Counted from the stretch's first letter, positions 21,736 through 33,260 are shown. The stretch is 64,000 bases of DNA from Antedon mediterranea (GCF_964355755.1 NC_092676.1:10522288-10586287); one strand, 5' to 3'. Numbers and translations: made by a program. The notes: generated by a model not told the origin, from the sequence alone.

Positions 21736-22838
21736 TTAAACCTCTATGTCAACTCGATAAAGTTTGTATTTGTTCTCTTTGGTTATTCCGTTATACCAGA
21801 TACTACAACAGAAACTCATAACTGATTTAATAACAGAATCATAAAATAATTTCATTATAACGGTATTCACCTTAAAACTTTTCAACTTCCTTAGAAAGTA
21901 GATCCTCTTGTTACATTTCAGCGTCACAGCGGCGCTATTGCTACTCCAATTTAATTTATCATCCACTAAGTTACCTAGATATTTATGTTCTTTAACCGTT
22001 TTGACATAGCCCCATTTAACAATAACTGCTCATGATTCTGAATCTTTCTGAAATCTACAATAATTTCCTTTGTTTTTGATGTATTTAACTGAAGGAAATT
22101 ATCTGAGCACCACTTACTAAAAGCATCCACATAAGCCAGATAAGCTGAAGTATCATTATTTCGGATAAGGCCCACAAGACATGTATCATCAGCAAATTTA
22201 ACGTGAAAACATTTCATATTCTCTATGGGCTGTACAAGGTACTAAATCGTTAGCATACAAAGAATATAGCAGCGGTGAGAGTGAACAACCTTGAGGTGCA
22301 CCAGTATTACATAGAAGGGGGGACGATACTTCACCTATAAATTTAACAACTTGAACTCTATCCTTTAAAAAAATCTGCAACCCATAAACTTAAAATAGGG
22401 TTAATATCCATAGCACATAGCTTTAAATGCAGACTTAAAATCTAAAAAAAGAATCCTAGCCTAGCAACCAGATTTGTCCAAATGTTCATGAACTTTATGA
22501 GTAAGAGTACCAATAGCATCATCAACGCATCGATCCTTCCTGTAAGCGAATTGAAAAGTATCTAGCAATTCTGAAGTTGAGTCCGTCAATTTAAACTTAA
22601 TCAGTTTTCCAAACATTTAATGGGTACTGCAGTCAGAGCAACAAGTCTGTAGTCATTCAACACCAGCAGTTTTTTAATCTTTGGAATTGGAATAATGTTC
22701 GAAAGCTTCCATAATTTAGGTACGTTGTGACTGTCAATACACCATTAGTATATATATTTGAAAATACCACTTAACTCCAGATAACAAGATTTAATGATTC
22801 TTCCTGAGATGCCGTCCGGTTCAACTGCTTTAATGAAA
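21736..22838 (-). pseudogene. non-LTR retrotransposon (LINE) reverse transcriptase fragment
   Basis: Minus-strand frames give, in order, a PDGISGR motif (~22810), a palm region, GAPQGCSLSPLL (~22310), FADD (~22180) and the downstream LNTSKTKEIIVDFRK and KLFYDSVI regions. This is the RT domain of a jockey/CR1/L2-type LINE. It is broken by several frameshifts and stops, is 5'-truncated, and ends about 330 bp after gene A. No endonuclease domain is present. Confidence 0.85.
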
Positions 22839-22840
22839 AC

Positions 22841-23040
22841 CGGGGTAACCCCATACTCGTCTCGAAAGATGTACGAGGTTATTAAAGTGAGCTAGATGTG
22901 TACACTGGACCTACGGTTTATAGTCCTTATCCAAGAATCCAAGAAGACACGTTGTACCACCAGAATCATGACTCGAACCCTTGCCGATGTTATAGCTACG
23001 TAATTACGGGCCCACTGTCTAAACCGCTCGGCCATCTACC
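22841..23040 (-). mobile_element. tRNA-Leu/Ser-like SINE
   Basis: Read on the minus strand, the head at 23040-22957 has A-box TGGCCGAGCGGTT and B-box GGGTTCGAGTC, typical of a long-variable-arm tRNA. A ~110-bp body follows, down to GGGGTTACC at 22841. It abuts the broken 5' end of the LINE fragment exactly. Confidence 0.75.
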
Positions 23041-23084
23041 ATTTTTATTCATCCGTCATATCAAAGATACATATTAATAGATGT

Positions 23085-23330
23085 TCGTTCTTCAACACAA
23101 CAGACACAGAACATTCATTCTAAACCGCCTAGTGATATTCTGAAATGTCATTAATTCATTTAAAACGATAAGGATGATGAAGAAAAGTCTTCGCAACCGA
23201 GATTAGAAACTGGAACTTTCTGCTTAATATGGAAATGTCCTAACCATTAGACCACTCATGGTGTTGTTCAAACTCGATTGGATACCGACTGTTCAACACT
23301 CTCGGCGTGGTACGGCGGAAATCCCCCAAT
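23085..23330 (-). mobile_element. tRNA-derived SINE, family 1, copy C
   Basis: On the minus strand it begins TTCCGCCGTACCACGCC. It has a tRNA-like middle (GTGGTCTAATGGTTAGGAC, then a decayed B-box) and ends in a tail with ATATCACTAGGCGG. The same family occurs at 36111-36395 and 36476-36755 on the plus strand. Confidence 0.8.
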
Positions 23331-23429
23331 AGTCTATAGGACCTGGGTCAGATTTGTATGCATTTAATTTAGGAGAGAATATCTCAACTGTTATACGATA
23401 ATTTGACCCCAACAAACAACATGGAATGT

Positions 23430-24345
23430 GTGCCAAATTCGCTATCCGGGGCGAACATGTCCAAAATCGGGGTAAATGGTTAAAAATTTGAGGTTCTTAT
23501 ATCTTGACAACCACTTGTCGTACAGATTTGCTTTTGGTCTCAAATTGGTCAGAATATACATATTTATATTCGGTATAACACAACTTTTAGCAAAAAAATG
23601 ACGGTAAATGCTTTTACTGACACATTTTCGGGTTAAATCATTTTTTAAAATGCCAATGGACAAACTGTACGATATCAAATGAAAGCATACACAATATGCT
23701 ACCCATTTCTACCCAACTTATATTGAACATTTTTAATTATTAAGCTAATTGTATGGAAAATGTGCATATTTTGATTACTTTTATACAAAAAATGAATATT
23801 TGGTAGCGTAATTGTTATTACTCTAGTCAACTTTCGTATGCACATTGAGGTCCAGATAATTCAGAAATTGGTTTTAGGGTGGTCAAACAATCAATTTTGG
23901 CTTGGCTACACATTTTGAAAATGTGGCGGATTTGCGTATTTTGGCATAATTTGCGTATTTGGGCAAAGCATAGCGCCCTCAATTTGCGTATTTTGGTATG
24001 ATTTGCGTATTTTGGCAAAACATAGCGCCCTCAATTTGCGTATTTTGACAAAATTCTTGCGTATTTTGGCAAGGTTCTCACCAACCCTAATGAAAATGAC
24101 CGAAAATGCCATTTCTGACCTTTGACCCACAACCCATGGCATGTATGTATCTCCATAACTATTGGTCGTAGACACTTAAATTAGGTCTTACATTTTGTTA
24201 TTTGTTACACATTTTGAAAAAGGTCAAAGAGACAGGGTCAAGGGTTATATGAACAAATATAAATAGGTTCTTGTATCTCGGCAACCACTGGTCAACAATT
24301 TTAGTCTCAAAATGTTGAGAAGGCATTTATCTATTTTTAATTAAT
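23430..24345. repeat. repeated ATCTC-AACCACTGGTC modules and a TTGCGTATTTTGG array
   Basis: A ~150-bp module with TATCTTGACAACCACTTGTC followed by TTTTGGTCTCAAA occurs near 23500 and 24275, with a related piece near 24110. Similar modules make up the arms of the foldback at 52.7-56.5 kb. At 23930-24075 lie about six copies of TTGCGTATTTTGG with AGCGCCCTCAA between them, ending CACCAACCCTA. That is the same arm as in the foldback ending at ~58790. Confidence 0.65.
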
Positions 24346-24453
24346 TAATTGAGAGCGCTTTTTCTATAATATTTTAACATATGCTTTACAAAACCTATCA
24401 AGAATATTCATAACTTTCTTGCTGAAGAGATAATTATCACTTCCCAGAAGATG

Positions 24454-24586
24454 TGTGATGGGTTTGTCACACGTAACTAACCCCTCTAGAGAGAAAGAGG
24501 GGAGATGGATAAAGATGGACGACAACTACAACGTGGTTTGTTATGTTATTATTGTTGGTTTCAGCCTAACGAGCAAGCCCGTAACA
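24454..24586 (+). repeat. 5' LTR of the Gmr1-like element
   Basis: It starts TGTGATGGGTTTGTC and ends CCCGTAACA. It matches 29109-29241 except for a handful of substitutions. Confidence 0.88.
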
Positions 24587-24741
24587 AATTGGGGGGTCAT
24601 CCGTGAACAAAGTACGGAATTGGGCGGAATTGTAGTTGTAGACTTATAGATCGAACTGATGGTAATTTTATTCTAAGCTGGTTTTAGGTTTAGAGGCGTT
24701 TTATAGCGAACGAGGTTTGGCGGTCGTCGAGCCAGTATATT

Positions 24742-25339
24742 GGGTAACGGGACGATTCGGCCCTGAGACGATTCGGCCCGGGACGATTTGGCCCTGAGAC
24801 GATTCGGCCCGGGACTATTCGGCCCAGGACGATTCGGCCCTGAAATTCGGCACACTTAAATTTATCGGCTTTGATATGCATTTTATAAGCATAAAATATT
24901 GCTTTTTTCCCCAAACTTTATTTTCAGAGAAACTATGGGGTAGTACTACTAGGGATAAAGATGCAATAAAGAAACATTTTGAAAACATTGTCGAAAATAA
25001 TCATTTTTTAGTCAAGCGAACGATGTAAACAAGTTACGCCCTCTGTTGACCGCTTGAAAAATGCACGAAATAAACAAGGTTTTCGAAGTAATAAATTGAA
25101 TATAAAATTACGTTTTTAAAGTAATTTATTATATATATTATATCAACATTGTCAATATCAATAAAATACGGATTGTTAAATACCTTTAAAAACTTGATAA
25201 ATACTAAAAAAATGAATATGAATTTGGTCAAAAATGAGACGTTTCGGCCCACAAAGTGGGATGTTCCGGCCCAAAGGTAGGCCGAATCGTTCCACCAAAA
25301 CTGGGCCGAATAGTCTCAGGGCCGAATCGTCCTGGACCC
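24742..25339. mobile_element. foldback/hAT-like non-autonomous element inside the Gmr1-like leader
   Basis: The left arm has about seven copies of GACGATTCGGCCC(T/G) in tandem (24750-24850). The right arm has four or five inverted copies (25235-25335). The flanks GTATATT and GTACATT may be a 7-bp target duplication. The interior at 24955-25200 resembles 41625-41830 of another hAT-like element. The frames it opens are repeat artefacts. Confidence 0.7.
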
Positions 25340-25406
25340 GTACATTGTGTAGTGGTTTTAGGCTTGTGTAGGTGTTTAATTTATATTTGAAGGAAGAAAA
25401 ATAGAA

Positions 25407-26185
25407 ATGGAAAAAGGAAAACATGAATTTGAATTAAGAAAATTAAAATTAGCTAACCACATGGGTCACATCACACGGGTTTCTACACCTAATGATTCAG
25501 AGATTACTCAGAATATTAAATGGGTTCCCAAGTTTAATGAGGATAAAGTAGAGACATATTTTTTAGCTTTTGAGAAAATTGCTAATAGATTAAAGTGGCC
25601 TGCTAGACACTGGACTGTGTTGTTACAAACTGCTTATGTGGGTAAAGCCCAAGAGAAAGCTATGATGCGGTTAAAACTGCTGTTTTGTCAGCTTATGAGT
25701 TAGTTCCAGAGGCGTATCGTCAGAAATTGAGGAACTTAGGTAAACATTATGATAAAACTTTTACGGAATTTGCACGTAAGAAGCAGATTCTTTTTGATAG
25801 ATGGTGTAGTTCGGAAGGAGTAAAGGGTGAATTTGGAAAGCTTCGCGAGCTTATGTTAGTTGAGGAGTTTAAATCTTGTTCCCCTACTGAAGTTTGTACA
25901 CATCTAGAAGAGCAGAAAGTTGATAATTTAATGAAAGCGGCTTCTGTTGCCGATAATTATGTGCTCACGCACAAGGTGGTGGATACTAAATTGGTTTCAA
26001 AATCTGTTGTTGATTCTAAGGTCCAAAGTCAGAAAACTACAGTTAATAGTAATAGTAAATTTGTAAGAACTTGTTTTTATTGCAAGAAAAAGTGTCATAT
26101 AAAGGCAGATTGCTGGCTGTTTAAAAAGGGGATAATAAGAAACCCCAATCACTTCCAAACACGTTGGTTAATACAGTCCCGTTAA
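25407..26185 (+). pseudogene. gag: gag of the Gmr1-like element, frameshifted
   Basis: It starts MEKGKHEFELRKLKL. A capsid-like region is interrupted by a frameshift at about 25685-25700. The distal frame continues with a basic linker and one zinc knuckle, CX2CX4HX4C (beginning CFYC, ~26073), in which the usual Gly before His is Cys. The nucleocapsid then loses its frame. Confidence 0.8.
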
Positions 26186-26199
26186 AAGTGACAGATAGT

Positions 26200-26766
26200 C
26201 ATGACGTTGATGAAAGTGATAAGTTGATCCAATCTTCAGATCCGGAAAAAGTGCGAAAGCTATTTAAGCCTTTCCTCTCCACTGGTTCTGTAGCATTGAT
26301 TAACGACGTGAATCTGAGTAAAGTTCGTGTCTTAAGAGACACAGGGGCGTCACAATCCCTGATAATATAATCGGCATTGTCATTTTCAAACGAGTCTTCT
26401 GCTGAAGCAACTGTGCTCATTCAAGGTGTTAATGGGGGTTATAAGGAAGTCCCACTTCGTGTAATTCGAATTGAAACAGATATTGTTAGTGGAGATTTTG
26501 TTGTCGGTGTCGTTCCGAGTCTTCCAGTATGGGGTGTCACACTCCTTTTGAGGAATGATTTGGCCGGAGACAGAGTGACAGTAGAACCGGTTGTGTGCAG
26601 GAGTCCTGTTGAAGACGAAAGCACGGTGTGTTTAGAGAAAAAATTATCACATGTGTTTCTATCATGTGCGGTGACGCGATCTATGGCAAATAAAACCATA
26701 GATGAGGATGAGAGTATTGACTTATGTGATAGTTTTTACGGAGAAATTACAGATCGCGTTTCCTAA
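26200..26766 (+). pseudogene. protease region of the Gmr1-like element
   Basis: RDTGASQSLII contains the aspartic protease active site, but the frame is cut by TAA at 26368-26370 a few codons later. It resumes through a beta-rich protease body and an AVTRSM segment that commonly follows the protease in these elements. Confidence 0.78.
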
Positions 26767-26826
26767 GAGGCTGTCTGCTTAGGTCCCGGATCACACACTG
26801 CCCAGGCTGAACAACAGCACCCAAAA

Positions 26827-28100
26827 GTGTGTGATTTCGGTCCGACAGTTCTCAATCGGTCTAGGTTAGTGGAAGAGCAGAGTAAAGATCTTGATTTGTT
26901 GTCATTTGGTCAGCAAGCTCTTTCTGTAGAGGAAATGTCTATTGTTCCTGTTTGTTATTATATAAAGGATGGCATACTTATGCGTAAGTGGAGGCCACCA
27001 GATATTCCAAGTAGGGATGTTTGGAATGAGATTCACCAGATAGTTATTCCTAGTGGATACCGTCAGGATATTATTGGTATTGCGCATGATGATCCTCTTT
27101 CAGGTCATTTAGGTGTCAATAAAACGGTACACAAAATTCTCAGGCATTTCTTTTGGCCAGGTTTTAGAAAAGATGTGTCTAAATTTGGTAAATCCTGTCA
27201 TGCGTGTCAGGTAGTGGGGAAGCCTAATCAAAAGGTTCCAGTAGCCCTACTTAAGCCTATTCCTGCATTCGGTGAACCATTTTCAAGGGTTATTGTTGAT
27301 TTGTGTGGGACCATTACCACGTACTAAAAATGGAAATGAATATCTATTAACTATAATGTGTGAATCAAGTAGGTTTCCAGAAGCGATTCCTCTTAGGCGA
27401 AGAACGTTGTTAAAGCATTGGTAAAGTTCTTTACATGGGCAGGATTGCCTAAAGCTGTTCAGTCCAACCAAGGATCAAACTTCATGTCAAAGCTATTTAA
27501 ACAAGTCTTAGAGCAGTTAGGTGTTGCCCATATAAGTTCAAGTGCTCACCATCCAAAGTCTCACGGGACACATGGAAGATTTCATCAAACACTTAAGAAT
27601 ATGCTTAAAACCTACTGTTTTCAATGTGAAAAGGAATGGGATATTCCCTTATTGCTATTCGCTGTTCGTGAAACAGTCCTTAGGGTTTAGCCCATTTGAG
27701 TTGGTGTATGGTCATTCGGTCCAAGGCACTCTTAAAATAGTCAAAGAAATGCTGTTAGGGAATGCAGAAGAGTCTGTATCGATACTAGATTATATGTTTG
27801 AATTTCGTGATCATTTAAATCGTGCTCGTGAGATGGCTAGAAAGAATCGTGTGAAAGGGTAAAATAAAGAGATTGTTTGATAGGAAATCAGAAAAGAGAA
27901 ACTTTAGTTCAGGTGATGAAGTGTTAGTTATGTTGCCTCTTCCCAGTCAACCATTATCTGCAAGATTTGCTGGTCCTTACAAAGTATTAGAAAGAGTAGG
28001 AGAAGTTGACTATGTGTTAGATACTCCAGGTAGACGTAAGAAGAAGCGACTGTGTCATATAAACATGTTGAAACCATACACGGCGAGAAAAAAATAGTGA
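26827..28100 (+). pseudogene. integrase of the Gmr1-like element, catalytic residues lost
   Basis: The zinc-finger region (GHLGVNKT to CHAC) is complete. The core follows across frameshifts near 27325 and 27410. The first Asp (VDLC) is kept. The second Asp is Asn (QSNQGSNF, codon 27466-27468). The Glu is replaced by Gly (HGRFHQTLK, codon 27574-27576). The C-terminal part ends HINMLKPY at ~28080. The enzyme would be inactive. Confidence 0.85.
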
Positions 28101-28860
28101 TAGTTGTACGTCAACACCAGTTACGTGTGTTGTTGAAGAGAGAGTTTGGGGATCCTGATACATTTGTTAAGTTCAGTAATTCAGATTTCCTTGCAAACAT
28201 TGAAGGAAAAGTTGGTCATTTATCTCGTGATCGTAAGGTTGAAATTGTTAGTTTGATATTTGGAAATCTGCAGTTGTTTTCGGATGTTCCAGGTCAAACG
28301 AACTTAGTGGAGCATGACGTTAAGAAAGCTGATTGTTCAACAAAAAAAAAATACAAATAGAGCAAATCCGTTCAAGATGAAGATACTACAAAATAAGATT
28401 GATTACATGATTAAGAATGATATCATCGACGAGCCTAGCTAGTTGCAGTGCTTGGAGTTCTCCATGTATATTAGTTCCGAAGCCAGATAAATCGTATCGT
28501 TTTTGTATTGATTATCGGAAGGTTATTGCCAAATTTACTACAGATTCATATCCCATACGGAGGATAGACGACTGTATTGATCATGTGGGTAGTGCTAAGT
28601 TTGTCAGTAAATTTGATCTTCTAAAGGGTTACTGGCAAATTCCTAACAGAGCGTGCAAAAGAAGTGTCAGCTCGTAACTCCCATTGGTCTTTATCAGTAT
28701 AAGGTCATGCCTTTCAGTTTAAAAAACACGCCAGCCACGTTCCAGAGATTGGTTAATGGTATAATTTGAGGGTTGGAGGTCTGTGAAGCTTATGTAGACG
28801 ATTTGGTTGTTTATAGTGATACATGGGATGTCCATGTGCAGAGAATTAATTTAGATAAAA
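28101..28860 (+). pseudogene. reverse transcriptase of the Gmr1-like element, truncated
   Basis: It continues straight from the integrase: LFSDVPGQTNLVEHDV (~28275), WSSPCILVPKPD (~28455), KFDLLKGYWQIP (~28610) and YVDD (28791-28802). The sequence then stops matching, and RNase H is missing before the 3' LTR. Several frameshifts and stops occur. Confidence 0.83.
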
Positions 28861-29108
28861 CATGAAATGATTCTTAAAAGTTTGTTGATTTTAAAAGTGT
28901 TTATTTAATTATAATTTGTTAGTTGTGATAGAGTGATGCATTAATGGCATACATGGATTTAAAGTCATTAGAACTTGTAAAATGTTAAAGAAGCAGTTGC
29001 AGTAAAATCATATCAACGACCTGTTAAAGTAACTATAAGAAAAGATTTTAGATGTTGTAGTAAACAGTTATAAGTTTAATCAAATCAAAATTTTGTTAAG
29101 TGGGGGTG

Positions 29109-29241
29109 TGTGATGGGTTTGTCACACAGAAGTGAGCCCTCTAGAGAGAAAGAGGGGAGATGAATAAAGATGGACGACAACTACAACGAGTTTTGTTATG
29201 TTATTATTGTTGGTTTCAGCCTAACGAGCGAGCCCGTAACA
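29109..29241 (+). repeat. 3' LTR of the Gmr1-like element
   Basis: The partner of 24454-24586, preceded by the polypurine AAGTGGGGG. Confidence 0.88.
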
Positions 29242-29255
29242 GATGTAATTTAACG

Positions 29256-29560
29256 TCAGTGTTCCCAAATGTTATTATAACCAAATGATTTCAGTTGTAA
29301 CTTTAACCTTGTATTTTCATCGGTCCTTATCTCATTGAACACAAGACATTCAAATAAAAAGTGTCTGATATTTTCTTTACAATTATCACTACAAAGTTTA
29401 CACAAACCATTACATTCTGGTGCCCAGTCACATATTCTACCTTCAAAGTGGAGAGTATTTGATCGTAATTTAAACTTAAGATTTAACCCCTCAAAGTCTG
29501 TATTATCTAACAAGTAATTCTCAAGATTAAAAATTGTTTTTAATGTAATATAATCACTAA
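29256..29560 (-). pseudogene. C-terminal fragment of a LINE ORF2
   Basis: The minus frame contains CKLC followed by RHFLFEC, the Cys-His segment usual at the end of LINE proteins. It is truncated on both sides and lies directly beside the 3' LTR flank. Confidence 0.65.
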
Positions 29561-30526
29561 GTTAAGTGAAGACTTACTGGTTACTTCTTCAATCCAATTT
29601 TGAATTAAAACTTCACTAATAAAATACCTGAGTTTCTCTCTTTTTGTTATTACAAATCTGTCAATCGACGTACGAATCGTAATTTGTCAATATCGTGTGA
29701 CCATTAATCGATTGAAGTAATTTAGTGTTGCTATTACTGTAACCTGCTGAGATATGTTTTTTACCTAAGCCATATGTAATTACATCTTAAATTATATAAA
29801 TCCACTAATCATTTTATATTTGGTAAATTTTAATAGTGTCTTGGAAACCAATGGAAACTGGGAGAAACCATGACATTTCACTTAAAAAGAGCAAAAACAA
29901 CAGTTTTGATAAATTCCCTGTTATTTTTTCTAGAAAAAAGCAATGGATTTGATAATGCATGCCATTTTTATCAGTTATTAAGCATATTAAGCAATAACAA
30001 TTTCAATTATTGCTTTATTTTGAGGTTAAAAGTTACCAAATACAGGCAAAAAAATGGTAAAATAAAACCATTAAATAGTTTAGATTCACGACGATTCACG
30101 CGCTAATTTTGACATTAAAATTTCGAGCAAAGTTTAAACTTTACGGTAACGGGTAATGCCAAATTTGGCTCCGACAATCCACGACCATTCATATAGCAAG
30201 CGATTTAAATTTCCATATGCATTCGATGTTCGTAATAAAGCAGCTGAATGGACAGATTCACAAAGTTGTATATTTCATATATGGAGGCCATGTTAACTGT
30301 AGCTTAATGAATGAAAGATTAATCTCATGTGGTTGTAGCATCCCCTTTTCCAATAGGCCTACAGATGCGTTGGAAAGTCCTTCGTCGATCAGGTTCGTGG
30401 TACATCAATTTGAGCAAACAAACATAACCGTGCCTATATGTATTATACATTTATCTTAAAACGACTCATTTAGAAAACATTTTACATCTCTGTGAAAGAA
30501 GATTTTTATCTTTCTTTTGAAGAAGG
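29561..30526. other. non-coding stretch, no gene recognised
   Basis: AT-rich sequence with only short chance frames. The first ~150 bp may be a further upstream part of the LINE fragment. Confidence 0.4.
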
Positions 30527-31822
30527 TCAGGCCAAAAAAAAAAAATAGTTTGTTTGCTGTCATCCGCCGCCCCTAATTTCGCCAAAAATTTGGGGCGGAA
30601 ATAAGAAAAAGTTTTTTTTTACGTTGAGGGCGCTTTAAAAAAAAAAGTTTTTTTAATGTTTTTTTTGGCCGAAAAGGTGTAAAAATCGAGTGTGCGAGGA
30701 TGAAACAATAAAAATAATAACGTAGCGTATATTTCGGTGTATAATCGCACTTTTGACACGCAAATTTAACCTCTAAATTAAGGGTGCGTCTTATACACCG
30801 AACATAAATGCCTCAACACACAGATATCGCCACCTCGTTGGCTAGGCCTGGGCTTTTTAAGGTAAGGCCTAGGCTAGGCCTATTTTAGTATTACTAAAGT
30901 CTAAAGAGTAGGCCTAGCCTAGCTACAGTGTACTAGCGTAACAGCAACCTGCTAGTTTTCAAGGCATTTTAGCGTGATTTTGTACTAAATATGATGAAAA
31001 GATTTGTTCATTATGGAGCTGTTTTAGGCGCTCCGATAAAATTTCATTTTAAAACGACGTTTACGATTGGAATAGTATTATAGTTATACGCACGACCGTC
31101 GTACCCCCAGCGCGAGCGAGCCCGATCTTGGCAACCACATTGTGTACACAGTATTCGACTACTATATTCGCCAGTTGATTATAGCATAGACCTAGCGTAC
31201 ACACTTCTAGGATACATAGATACTAATCGAATACGATTGTCCGTGAAAACGTGCGCCTCTCGATAAAAGGATCGAGCGAGGCTAGCCCACACACACGTGC
31301 GGTCATGCACTCGATGTTGCGGGTGCGAAACTCATTCATAACAAGTTAGAAAGAACTGACGGAATGGGGGACTTCCCTTCTTGTTGAGGCTGGGCGCGGC
31401 CGTCTTATACATCGACGATATACAAAATACCGATATTTTACTCTCACGTTAGGGGTGGGGTGCGTCTTATTATACACAGGTGCGACTTATACACTGAAAT
31501 ATACGGTACACTAACTTCTAAAAATTAAAATATTTAATTAGGCCTGCTAACAACGACCTACTGTGTAGTAGTAGGCATAGCCTAGGCTAGTTTAGACACA
31601 GGGCCTAACGCGCCCAAAACAGAATTAAAGTGTGAAACAAATTATGAATAGATGTTTGAGCTCGTTGTGTTATTCAGTGTGTTTTGTTACTCTCAAATTC
31701 GCGAGCAATTAACAGAGAAATTAACATTAAAAAAAAAAAAAAAAAAAACTTTTTTCCACCCGCCCCCCCCTACCAAAAAAAAAAAACTTGACAGCAAACA
31801 AACTATTTTTTTTTTTAGGCCT
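30527..31822. mobile_element. TIR element with A-rich ends, containing a second TIR element
   Basis: The outer ends are CC(A)12 then TAGTTTGTTTGCTGTCA at the left, and the reverse complement TGACAGCAAACAAACTA then (T)n at the right (31788-31817). Inside, a second inverted pair runs from TATATTTCGGTGTATAA (~30729) to TTATACACTGAAATATA (~31505), each beside a GTGCG(A/T)CTTAT module. No transposase was found. Confidence 0.6.
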
Positions 31823-31827
31823 CATAT

Positions 31828-31898
31828 ATATGGCTGCAGTCGCGTGCTCAAGTTAATGTTTACAACCGACCAACCGATCGACATAGTGAGCTGTAAAA
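31828..31898. repeat. partial copy of the GTCGCGTGC family
   Basis: It matches 13852-13915 from GGCTGCAGTCGCGTGC to ATAGTGAGCTGTA but lacks the far inverted end. Confidence 0.55.
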
Positions 31899-32043
31899 AT
31901 GATTGTAATAAAAACGTTAGCAATATCTAACCTGATATATAATGGACGTACCGAAATAGATAAAAGATTTCACTTGTTACTGTTTTTCTACGGATATCAA
32001 TCCTTCACATTTCACATAATTGTCATAAGAAAGTGTATTTAGG

Positions 32044-32310
32044 GTGGTTTTGATCAAAGCTACGAAAGAAAAATTGATTAAAAATCTATCTAACAGACTT
32101 CTATCCAATGTTGAAAAGAACTTTCTTGCGGAAGGTCTGAACAACTACGCCATCTCACCTGGAATAACAGTTACTGAATCAGCCATAAAGCACAACCGCA
32201 TTGGGAATGCGTTAGCCGATGAATTAAGAACCAAAGTAACAACATTTTTTATTTCAACAATATTTCAATCATTAGGGACCCTCACTACAATACAGGACAA
32301 AAACCTGAAA
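32044..32310 (+). pseudogene. Penelope-like element, N-terminal fragment
   Basis: The translation LSNRLLSNVEKNFLAEGLN, then (I)SPGI and ADELRTKVTT, resembles the region upstream of RT in Penelope-like retroelements. The frame is open for 91 codons, but no RT follows, so it is a fragment. Confidence 0.55.
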
Positions 32311-32319
32311 AAAAAATAA

Positions 32320-33160
32320 AATTTGACAAAAAATGATTATAAATAAAATGTATACATTATTTAACAATTAAAGAGAAGAGGAGCTTATCATTTTATGCTT
32401 TTCAGTCCTTGTTAATAATTGTTTATAGTATTTCCTGTAACCCTTCTGTGTTTTTTACTTTGTTAATTTTACTCATTGTTCTTGATTACTTTTTTTTTAA
32501 AAGTTATATAGTAAACGTCTCTTAATTCGCATAAATAATTAACTAAACAAAAATAATGAATAAATAAAATAAATCTTAAAAACAGAAAATAATCTATAAC
32601 AAAAAGAAGAATTAAAAAAATATATATATAAATAAAATAAAATGGCCATCAAAGAGAAAAGACAGGAAGCAATTAAACAATAATGAGATGGTTCTTGAGG
32701 ACACATTTGAAGGAAGAGTGAAATGAAGAAGGTCGCATGTCGAAAAGAAGATAATTTAGTTTAATCAGGGAGAACTCCCTGGTTTAATAAAGTATAAAGC
32801 AAGCAGATTGCGTGGCTTCCTAACCTAACCCTTAACCTAGCATATGATACAGGCACCAAATGTGATAAAAATTAGTTGCTGTATTACCAAATATTACTAT
32901 GATACTTCGGAAATAGATAGTATGTGGAGATACAGCACTGGGAATCGATATTTTGAAAGTAAGGTTCCTGGGACACATCTTATTTTATATAATTATTATC
33001 TATTGAAGACTTATTTGAATTACATAAACTTTTATTATTATTGAAAGGTTACTCTCCTCATTCTTTCAATGAGTATATTCAAATTTGTGAAAGATGTCCG
33101 GGTAGGTTTTAACGTTAGAATTCAAAAGGCAATAGTCATCATAATTCTGTATTTGTTTCC
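32320..33160. other. non-coding stretch
   Basis: A/T-rich with homopolymer runs. Nothing was recognised. Confidence 0.45.
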
Positions 33161-33164
33161 TTTC

Positions 33165-33260
33165 CTAGGAGCAAAATACCAAATGACATAAAAGTTTCAA
33201 AAACAATTTCAATATTTAAGAATGCTCTAACAAAACACTCTATTTCATGTTATGTATAGT
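33165..33260 (+). pseudogene. short LINE C-terminal remnant
   Basis: The translation RSKIPNDIKVSKTISIFKNA is close to the LP.DI..S.TV..FK ending typical of jockey/CR1/L2 LINE proteins, followed by a stop. Confidence 0.45.

Larger units (their letters stand above)
24454..29241 (+). mobile_element. decayed Ty3/Gypsy element with integrase before RT (Gmr1-like order)
   Basis: Two 133-bp LTRs (24454-24586, 29109-29241) are flanked by AGATG (24449-24453; 29241-29245, overlapping the last LTR base, so 4-5 bp). A primer-binding-type TTGGGGGG lies inside the 5' LTR and an AAGTGGGGG tract precedes the 3' LTR. The coding order is gag, protease, integrase, RT; no RNase H is found before the 3' LTR. This is not the usual Ty3 order (RT, RNase H, integrase). 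It is the Copia-like order reported for the deuterostome Gmr1-like group. Numerous stops and frameshifts make it dead. Confidence 0.85.

Noticed and set aside
24673-24914. frames repeating SGPNRPGPNR-like sequence
   Set aside because: They are translations of the GACGATTCGGCCC tandem repeat.
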